Shown one piece after another: positions 1 to 7,200 of a DNA stretch of 15,742 nt. This stretch comes from JBEKSX01 sp049516635 (GTDB lineage: Bacteria > Bacteroidota > Ignavibacteria > Tepidaquicellales > OLB5). The stretch covers positions 1 through 15,742 of the forward strand of contig JBEKSX010000071.1 in NCBI GenBank assembly GCA_049516635.1. Direction: 5' to 3'. How positions within the stretch are numbered: the first letter of the stretch is position 1; each line of letters starts with the position of its first letter. Both the position numbers and the translations under genes were made by a program. The notes beneath the pieces were generated by a model. The model was not told the origin of the DNA. It saw nothing but the letters and a program-made list of their open reading frames with translations, and searched no databases.

Positions 1-1517
1 TCATAATTGACATCAATGGAACCGGCACCGACTATGCAGCACTTGCCCCACCCTCTTGCAACTAGAGCGGCGTGGCTTGTCATTCCTCCGCGGGCGGTGA
101 GAATGGCTTCGGCTGAACGCATCCCTTCGATGTCTTCGGGATTTGTTTCTTCACGGACAAGGATGACCTTTTTCCCCTGTTTAGTCCACTCAACGGCATC
201 AACAGCGGAAAATACAACCTGTCCCGCTCCGCCGCCGGGTCCCGCGGGAAGACCTCTGGCTATAGGTTTTGAATTTCTTTCTGCATTCGCATCGATGATG
301 GGATGCAGCAGTTCATCCAGCTGTGAAGGTTCGACCCTCATCACAGCTTCTTCTTTAGTGATCAGCCGTTCTTTGTACATATCGAGAGCCATCCTGACCG
401 CAGCGGGTCCATTCCTCTTTCCAACCCTGCATTGCAGCATATAAAGTATGCCGTTCTGTATAGTGAACTCGATATCAAGCATGTTGCGGTAATGCTTCTC
501 CAGCATGTGCTGAAACTTATCGAGCTCTTTATATACTGCAGGCATTGCAGTTTCCAGCGAAGGCAGATCGCGGTTGTGCTCGCTCTTCCCTATTTCGTTG
601 ATCGGATTTGGTGTGCGGATACCTGCAACTACATCCTCACCCTGCGCATTGGGCAGCCATTCACCGTAGAAAATGTTCTCTCCTGTGGCTGGATTTCTGG
701 TGAATGCGACTCCGGTGGCAGAATCATTTCCCATATTGCCGAAGACCATCGACTGCACGTTTACAGCTGTACCCCACTCATCGGGAATTCCTTCTATCCT
801 TCTGTATGATTTAGCACGCTTACCGTTCCAGCTTGAGAACACGGCGCTGATAGCGCCCCACAATTGCTGCATCGGATCTTCGGGGAAAGGTTTTCCCAGC
901 ACTTCCTGAATCCTGGATTTATAGATATCCACCAGTTCTTTCAGATCATCCGCAGAAAGTTCTGTATCATTTTTGACACCCCTGGCGGTTTTCATCTTTT
1001 GCAGTTCCGTTTCAAGCTGATGCCTGATACCCTTGCCTTCTTCCGGTTCGAGGCCCTCAGCTTTTTCCATTACGACATCGGAGTACATCTGTATCAGACG
1101 CCTCTGTGAATCATAAACGAATCTAGGATTGGATGTTTTTGCAATGAGACCTTCGCGCGTAATATCGTTGAGACCTACGTTCAGGACCGTTTCCATCATA
1201 CCCGGCATGGAACTCCTTGCTCCTGAACGAATGGATACAAGAAGAGGGTTTGTCCTATCACCGAATACTGCGTCCATCTCTTTTTCAATTTTCTTCAGAG
1301 CCTGGAGAACCAGCTTTTTAAGTTCTCCCGGATATTTCTTTTTGTTTTTATAATAATACGTACAGACCTCCGTGGTAATCGTAAATCCTGCGGGAACCGG
1401 CAAACCGACGTTCACCATTTCGGCAAGGTTGGCGCCTTTGCCTCCGAGGAGTTCTTTCATTTCAGCTTTGCCTTCAGCTTTTTTTCCGCCAAAGTAATAT
1501 AATAACTTATGTGACAT
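1..1517 (-). CDS. ppdK: Pyruvate,phosphate dikinase, N-terminal 505 codons (3' end off the left edge)
   Basis: Cytosolic enzyme interconverting pyruvate + ATP + Pi with PEP + AMP + PPi. The frame opens at ATG 1515-1517 and stays open to base 1. The start is chosen because the family N-terminus follows at once: FGGKKAEGKAEMKELLGGKG, then LAEM and GLPVPAGFTITTEVC. The ATP-grasp half follows, with SIRSGARSSMPGMMETVLN near residue 95, MVFGNMGNDSATGVAFTRNP near 260, and MLQCRVGKRNG near 365. The phosphohistidine domain is complete: GGMTSHAALVARG carries the swivelling catalytic histidine at residue 482 (codon 72-74). The PEP/pyruvate-binding TIM barrel lies outside the window; the family is about 870-900 residues. 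The sequence shows no frameshift. There is no Shine-Dalgarno in the AT-rich 64 bp upstream. It lies directly downstream of the EIIA gene on the same strand and is probably co-transcribed. The alternative, PEP synthase, is unlikely because the N-terminal and HisP motifs are PPDK-type. Confidence 0.96.
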   Translation of the reverse strand, partial: MSHKLLYYFGGKKAEGKAEMKELLGGKGANLAEMVNVGLPVPAGFTITTEVCTYYYKNKKKYPGELKKLVLQALKKIEKEMDAVFGDRTNPLLVSIRSGARSSMPGMMETVLNVGLNDITREGLIAKTSNPRFVYDSQRRLIQMYSDVVMEKAEGLEPEEGKGIRHQLETELQKMKTARGVKNDTELSADDLKELVDIYKSRIQEVLGKPFPEDPMQQLWGAISAVFSSWNGKRAKSYRRIEGIPDEWGTAVNVQSMVFGNMGNDSATGVAFTRNPATGENIFYGEWLPNAQGEDVVAGIRTPNPINEIGKSEHNRDLPSLETAMPAVYKELDKFQHMLEKHYRNMLDIEFTIQNGILYMLQCRVGKRNGPAAVRMALDMYKERLITKEEAVMRVEPSQLDELLHPIIDANAERNSKPIARGLPAGPGGGAGQVVFSAVDAVEWTKQGKKVILVREETNPEDIEGMRSAEAILTARGGMTSHAALVARGWGKCCIVGAGSIDVNY

Positions 1518-1581
1518 ACAATAATAAATTGATTAATAGGATTGGTAAAAAATATATATGAATAAAAAAGAATTGAATAAT

Positions 1582-2052
1582 TTATATATCGAAATAATTT
1601 TGTTCCTCTTCTTTAAAAATCTTCAGGACCTCATCTTTAGTGACTGACTTTAAAAGCTTTTCTCTAAATTCATCCTTATTCATAAGCCTTGAAATTCGGC
1701 TTAATAGTTTTATGTGGGTATTGAGAAGGGTTTCTTTTCCAACTAGAAGGAATATGAACCTTACCGGTTCTCCGTCTATAGAATCAAAATCAATCGGATT
1801 TTTTGTGATAACGAAGGCTGCAACTATATCACTTATGGCGTCTGTCTTTCCGTGAGGAATAGCAAAACCTTTTCCCACACCTGTAGATACTAACTTTTCT
1901 CTTTCGAATATGGTTTCTGTAACTTTCTTAATATCGAGGATCTTTCCGGAGAGTGCAGCCAGGTCTATTATTTTGTTCAATGAATCGTCTTTATCCTTAA
2001 CATCCAGGTTCACTTCTATTACATCGGTGCTTAAAATGTCAGAAATTTTCAT
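1582..2052 (-). CDS. ptsN: Stand-alone PTS EIIA domain protein, fructose/nitrogen type (PtsN-like)
   Basis: 156-residue single-domain EIIA of the mannitol/fructose/Ntr superfamily. It is a phosphoacceptor that receives phosphate from HPr or NPr and is usually regulatory when no permease partner is fused. What is seen: an N-terminal MKISDILSTDVIEVNLDVKD segment, ERxxLVSTGVGKGFAIPHGK with the acceptor histidine at residue 67, then FIFLLVGKETLLNTHIKLLS, matching the family's (L/V)xxPxxxxxxHLxxLxxL region. Length is typical (about 150). No EI, HPr, EIIB or EIIC gene lies nearby, which favours a regulatory PtsN-like role over sugar transport. The start ATG 2050-2052 has no clear Shine-Dalgarno, but a TAnnTTTG box lies 38 nt upstream. 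The gene precedes ppdK by 64 bp on the same strand. The family call is firm; the symbol ptsN is by resemblance, because fructose-type EIIA domains are hard to separate by sequence alone. Confidence 0.9.
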   Translation of the reverse strand: MKISDILSTDVIEVNLDVKDKDDSLNKIIDLAALSGKILDIKKVTETIFEREKLVSTGVGKGFAIPHGKTDAISDIVAAFVITKNPIDFDSIDGEPVRFIFLLVGKETLLNTHIKLLSRISRLMNKDEFREKLLKSVTKDEVLKIFKEEEQNYFDI

Positions 2053-2089
2053 ATGTAAAAATCTATTGATTCATAAAAATGTCCGATTT

Positions 2090-2097
2090 CAAATTTA
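2090..2097 (-). promoter_or_regulatory. Candidate -7 box (TAnnTTTG) for the EIIA-ppdK operon
   Basis: On the minus strand the sequence reads TAAATTTG, an exact match to the Bacteroidota -7 consensus TAnnTTTG, 37 nt before the EIIA start. The expected -33 TTTG is not clear; only a run of T residues sits 20-23 nt upstream. In such AT-rich DNA a chance match is possible. Confidence 0.35.
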
Positions 2098-2170
2098 ACT
2101 AATTTTGCTTTAATTTAAAATTGAAAAACACGGTAGATAATAAAAAAATAGGGATTTAATGTGTATTTTT

Positions 2171-2393
2171 GGGGAAATGCAGGAAAAAGAAATAGGGCTA
2201 TTCCCCGTTGTTGGTAGCCTGCCCTAACCTTTTGGTGGGTTGTCACCAACAACATCCTGTTCCATCTGAATCCCTCCGGCTTGCAGCATGTCTACCTGTT
2301 GCAACAAGCAGGCGAGGAGGACTCGGATGGCGCTAAGATTCGCAAAGTCCGCGTTGGGTGTGCGTCTTCCTGCCGACGACTTCATACCCTCCT
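2171..2393. other. GC-rich intergenic islet with nested hairpin and possible 53-aa ORF
   Basis: This block is visibly GC-richer than the AT-rich DNA on both sides. At its left end GTTGTTGGT (2207-2215) and ACCAACAAC (2245-2253) form a 9-bp inverted repeat. Inside it CCC-TA-ACC-TTTT-GGT-GGG (2222-2239) forms a second stem. GGGGAA (2171-2176) and TTCCCC (2201-2206) form another. On the minus strand an ORF at 2224-2385 (53 codons, ATG 2383-2385, TAG inside the hairpin) is preceded by AGGAGGG, but only 1-2 nt separate this from the ATG, too close for a normal Shine-Dalgarno. The plus strand is also open across most of the block, so neither frame is convincing. It resembles a dispersed repeat or a structured RNA more than a standard gene. 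I do not recognise the family. Confidence 0.45.
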
Positions 2394-2551
2394 AAATCAA
2401 CAAAATCATTCGCAAAAGTCCCCAAAATTTCATGAGTTTGTAAAAACACATGTCATATAAATATTTCATTATTATTAAATATTCTTACTTTTTTCTCTAA
2501 ATATTAAATTTCAGATCATCAAAAAGTTGTGAAAGTTAAGAAAATCTGTAC

Positions 2552-2581
2552 TTGACAAATGAAAAAAATATTTACTATATT
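2552..2581 (+). promoter_or_regulatory. Candidate promoter for the secreted-protein genes
   Basis: TTGACA (2552-2557), an 18-nt spacer, then TATATT (2576-2581), which continues as TATATTCA. This fits a sigma70-like layout and, more loosely, the Bacteroidota -33/-7 geometry. It lies 97 nt upstream of the ATG at 2678. The rest of 2394-2677 is AT-rich, with nothing else I can assign. Confidence 0.4.
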
Positions 2582-2677
2582 CACACAAGGAAGAAAACCT
2601 ATCCGGGGAAATATACTTAAATAAATTGATACGACGGGATAAAATTTGTAATTTATAATAATCTAATACCAAAACTT

Positions 2678-4093
2678 ATGAAAAAAATAAATACACCCGA
2701 TAAACTCGACACACTTTCGCCTCAAGCGGGCAATACAAACCACACAACCGATACACTGAGCACACTTTTCTTTTATTTCGCCATCCTCATTTTCATCATC
2801 GGGTTTAACTTTACCGACAGCCCGCCGCCATCAGGCTGGTACCAACAGTTTATGCCAAATTTGAATGGACAAAGCATTTCTGATATTACTTTTCTTGATA
2901 GTTTAAATGGGTATGCTGTGACTGATATTCATTTTATTTTAAAAACTACGAATGGCGGTGATAACTGGGATATTATTTATAACGATACAACGGGAAACAT
3001 ATTTAAAAGGATTATCTTTATTAATCAAACCACTGGCTTTGTTGGGGGTTCTATAGTTGCAAATTCTCTCTATTATATTCTGAAAACAACCAACGCAGGG
3101 ACAAACTGGTTTTATATCAATGCGCCTTTTCAGTCAACTTACCAGGCAGATATGAATGTATTAAATATAGATACAATTTGGACAGTAATGAACGAAACAC
3201 TAACCGGTGGTGTATTCCTAACAACAAACGGGGGAGCGAACTGGACACAACAGGCAGCATTTGGTAATAATAATCCTTCACATATTTACATGTTTAATTC
3301 AAGATTAGGTTTTATAGATGCAGGGGGATTGAGAAGAACTAGTGACGGTGGTAATAATTGGACACCGATAACCGGAGCAGGAAATTTTCTCGATATGTAT
3401 TTCGCAGATAGTATGACAGGGTGGAAATGTAATTTGGGAGACATGAAAAAAACTACAGATGGAGGTTTCAATTGGACAAATGAGATAATTCCTTCAGGAG
3501 GAAATATATTTGATGGGAGTGTATTAAAAATTACAAAATTTAGCGGGGATACCATATGGTCGTTCGGTGGCAGCTTAATAGTTGGAGGTTCGCCCCCTAC
3601 AAGAGGAATATTATTTAGAACTAGTAATGGTGGTAATAACTGGCTATTCCAATTGCCCGACACATCAATTCATATTAACAAATATTTTCTTGGTCAGTTT
3701 ATAAACAGTAAAAAAGGCTGGGCTTACCAGCTATCAGCTACGGGTATTCATACTACAAACGGAGGAAATGATACATTTTACACATATATTAAAAATGTGA
3801 GTTCAAATGTTCCTAAAGAATTTGAACTTTTCCCAAACTTTCCAAATCCGTTCAACACGATAACACATATCAAATATCAAGTGATGAAAAGCAGTCATGT
3901 CAATCTTATTGTATATGACGTTACAGGAAGGGTGGTAGCAACACTAGTTAATCAAAAACAGTCCACCGTGAATGGAACAGGAATTTATGAAGTAGCTTTC
4001 GACGGCACAAACTATTCATCGGGGATATATTTTTATTCACTGATTGTTGATGACAAACTGATAGACACGAAAAAGATGATTTTATTAAAATAA
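2678..4093 (+). CDS. Secreted YCF48-like seven-repeat protein with T9SS sorting tail
   Basis: 471 residues. A hydrophobic signal or anchor segment lies at about 30-45, after an unusually long 28-residue N-terminal stretch; no internal ATG offers a shorter start. Seven short motifs of the form (K/R/L/H)-T-(T/S)-(N/D)-(G/A)-G-x-(N/D)-W begin at residues 89, 136, 181, 220, 258, 314 and 358, spaced 38-56 residues apart; the last is degenerate (HTTNGGND). This is the YCF48/BNR (Asp-box) propeller pattern, and the count suggests a seven-bladed propeller. Residues about 380-471 are a T9SS type A sorting domain (FPNFPNPFNTITHIKYQV, GIYFYSL, KKMILLK) that directs export across the outer membrane and is normally cleaved. 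It probably ends up on the surface or released. Ligand or binding role is unknown. No Shine-Dalgarno is seen; an A-rich stretch precedes the ATG. The next T9SS cargo gene follows after 162 bp on the same strand. Confidence 0.85.
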   Translation: MKKINTPDKLDTLSPQAGNTNHTTDTLSTLFFYFAILIFIIGFNFTDSPPPSGWYQQFMPNLNGQSISDITFLDSLNGYAVTDIHFILKTTNGGDNWDIIYNDTTGNIFKRIIFINQTTGFVGGSIVANSLYYILKTTNAGTNWFYINAPFQSTYQADMNVLNIDTIWTVMNETLTGGVFLTTNGGANWTQQAAFGNNNPSHIYMFNSRLGFIDAGGLRRTSDGGNNWTPITGAGNFLDMYFADSMTGWKCNLGDMKKTTDGGFNWTNEIIPSGGNIFDGSVLKITKFSGDTIWSFGGSLIVGGSPPTRGILFRTSNGGNNWLFQLPDTSIHINKYFLGQFINSKKGWAYQLSATGIHTTNGGNDTFYTYIKNVSSNVPKEFELFPNFPNPFNTITHIKYQVMKSSHVNLIVYDVTGRVVATLVNQKQSTVNGTGIYEVAFDGTNYSSGIYFYSLIVDDKLIDTKKMILLK

Positions 4094-4199
4094 GGCATTA
4101 GCGAAAGAGAAATCGGAATGTAAATTGAATAATGAAAAAAATGAAACATATACTACTCTTATTGTATGAGGTTAAATTAACTTATTTCAAAGAACAAAT

Positions 4200-4240
4200 A
4201 CCTGTAAGGTACCCGGGATTTGACGGGACCTGTTTCAGGT
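4200..4240 (+). promoter_or_regulatory. Leader stem-loop just upstream of the large T9SS protein gene
   Basis: ACCTG (4200-4204) pairs with CAGGT (4236-4240), GGT (4208-4210) with ACC (4228-4230), and CCCG (4212-4215) with CGGG (4224-4227), leaving an 8-nt loop. An alternative short hairpin, ACCTG-TTT-CAGGT (4228-4240), excludes the middle stem. The Shine-Dalgarno AGGGG (4246-4250) starts 5 nt after the stem. A 36-codon ORF (4132-4242) runs through it and stops 13 nt before the downstream ATG. It could influence translation or attenuation, but no U-run follows, so it is not a terminator. Function is inferred only from position. Confidence 0.35.
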
Positions 4241-4255
4241 AAAAAAGGGGAAGTT

Positions 4256-7200
4256 ATGAAAAGAACAAAATTATTATTTTCGTTACTTTTGTTGATTTCG
4301 GTTTTTACGGGATTTATCATCACAGGCATTAATTCGCGTGTTACAGTGCCCTCAGGAGCGCTGCACGTGAATCCTCCTCCGCCAACAAGCGGTAATATCA
4401 GCACGGATTTTCTTATAGCTGCGATGAACGACGGGGCAGACCATAATTTCCAGTATATAAGCGATTCTCTGGGTCTCAACCTGTGGCACTGGTACTGCGG
4501 GGATTCCACCGGCTCCAATAACCGTCACTATCCCGACGGGTGGACATTCTGCGCTCCAAATGACCATTTATTTAATCCCGTTGGCGATTATCAATCCGGT
4601 ATCCTCTCTGAGCTTTCAGATATCGGTTCGCACAACATGCAGGCATTTATACACAGACCTAAGATAGATTATTTATGTTACGGGCAGAGGAGTGACTACA
4701 GGTGTGTAGATACTTTAAATCTTGAAGATAAAGACCTGTGGTTCTATTCGTTCCAGTCACCCGGTCATATAGGCAGTGATATAGAGGATGGGGCTCCGTA
4801 CGGGGATGGCAGGTATGTAAGGTTCTGCAATGCTACAGGACCGAATCCTGATGATCCGGGATTTGTTGTATCGAGGTTAAGGACAAACAATGAGCAGTGC
4901 CATATAAATACGTGGACAGACCAGTGGAGATATGATAATGAATGTGACTGGTATATTAAGCCGAGGATAAGAATAGACTCCACGATTGCTGATAATCCGG
5001 CAAATTGGAATACAAATGTTTGCAGAGTTATTGTTATCGGACAATCAGGTACGGATACACTTAAAATGGTAACCCTAAAAGTAAGAAATTTCTTGGATAA
5101 CAATGATAATTATGACGGAAAGTACTTGGAAGAATACAGAATATTTCCCGGAGATGATACTATGATAATTCACGTCCAATGGGGAGACAATTATTATTGG
5201 TCATCACGCGGTAATCATCCAACAGATGATGGAAATATCAACAAAGCCGATATACAGGTTTACTGGTACGGCAACTGCGATATGTGGATAGATTATGTGA
5301 GGGTGGATAATAATATAGCGCACAATTTATTTAGCACAGATACTACTAATTTAACACATCGAATGTATGACCAATGGCTCAATGACGAGGCAGTTCTTGC
5401 ATGCGAAGCTCAGAGCGGAGTGCCTCTTAAGTTCTACATAGAACTTAATGAGTTCAATAATATACCGGCGATAGCTTATGTAAACCAAAAACTAAACCAA
5501 TACTGCGGGAAGGACATAGATATGATAGCGGACCAGTTCACGTATTACCAGTACCACATGAACTGGGACGACAGGGGCAAGATAATGACCGCCGACCAGA
5601 TAGTAAAGGAGTATGTAACTAAAATAGGTATGAAACAGGTTTATCCGGGGTGTTTCCCTTTTCTGTCTGTCGAAAAAGATACTGTAACTTACAGCAGGAT
5701 ACCCAACACACTGCCGATTAACAGCGGAGAAAATATACTTGCTCAAGACGTTTCACCGGCTGATTATGATGCATGGCTCCAGGGCGACCTTGATACTGTA
5801 TGTACTAACTTTCAAGGTGAGGGGGGCAGAGGTGACAGCCCATCAGAATATTGCAACAGGCAACCGCAGCTTGCCGGCATGTATCAGTGGGTGTGGAAGC
5901 TCGCGAACCGGATATCCAAACAAGCGGATATACCTATTATAGGCGTTGTACAGGCGCATCAGTGGGTCATACATTGCGGCGAAGTTGATCGTGAACCGAC
6001 GAACGAGGAATTGGACCTCACAACAAACCTTCCAATAACATACGGTGCAAAAGGACTGGTATATGAAATTTATGATGGTCATACGGATTATCCAAAAGAC
6101 TCAAACTATTGGGTTGGTTTTACAGAAACGGACGGGCATACACCGAGATATACAAACTACTACGGACAGCCGAAATGGGAAAAATTTAAGAGCATAGTAC
6201 AGAGATTGAAGAAGTGGGGACCAACCATAATGAGCTTCGATAATACACAAACTAACTCGTATATCTACAGGTTTGATTACAGTACCGTGAATAGCAGCAC
6301 AATATTCACTGACATACAGACCTTCGCGCCTGACCCTGTGGACGAAGTTCTCGAGAGCTATCCACACCGTTACCTGCAGGCAGCTACATTCTTTAATCCT
6401 AACGAGGCATATTCCAAATATTTCATGCTCGTGAACAAAAGGTGCTCGCCGTACCGGCCTGAGATAGGCGAAACCGGAGGGTACAGGCATTTTAAAGCCA
6501 TATTTAATGCGAGCTACCTGACTATTTTCAATAACTGGAAAGTGATCAACGTCGAAGATAATTCCACAGTTGCGACCTTTGATAAATCCGCTAACACCCT
6601 GATTGACCTTAGCTGGTATCTTCCCGGCGAGGGTAAGCTGTACAGGCTCGCTCCTGTTATGCAGGAGGGCGGGACTTTGATAGTGGACGAGGACTTTGGA
6701 GGTGTATCATTCGATTGCAAGGGTGTAGTGCACGCTTATAATCCTAACATTACAATAGGATTGGGTACTACAATAAATTTCAGGGACACGGCAAAAATAT
6801 CAATGCAGGGCGGGACTTTCCTGTGTGGTAATTATTCACAGCCGAACGGACCAAGAAATATACAATTTAAGTCAAGTTATTCTAATTGGGATGGTTTGGA
6901 GTTCGATCGCTGTGATATTGTGAACATAAGCAATACTGTTTTCGAAAATATAAAACCCTCTATACCTGCGGATTCGATAAATTATGCAGTCAAATTAATT
7001 TCATGTTATATATATAATATCAGCAATAATACTTTCACGAATTTAAGCGGCTTCAGTTCAGGTGCCATAAATTCTACTTTTTATGGCGATGTCAACCCGG
7101 CGGTAATAAATCCCTATATTGCGTATAACACATTCGATATGAACACCAGCAACAGGATGATAGTGAAAATACAATCTTACGCATCGAATACGGTACCTGT

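Noticed and set aside
1..1353. Plus-strand ORFs at the left end
   Set aside because: They are antisense shadows of the intact ppdK frame, which has all family motifs.
2224..2385. 53-codon ORF in the GC-rich islet as a normal small protein
   Set aside because: AGGAGGG is only 1-2 nt from the ATG, the opposite strand is equally open, and its end lies in a hairpin; coding status is left undecided.
4132..4242. 36-codon ORF before the large protein as a real gene
   Set aside because: No Shine-Dalgarno, no recognisable product, and only the first residues resemble a signal peptide; kept only as part of the leader finding.
4220..4255. Upstream in-frame TTG as start of the large T9SS protein
   Set aside because: ATG at 4256 has AGGGG at proper spacing and begins a clean signal peptide; the 12 extra residues would spoil it and lie in the leader stem-loop.
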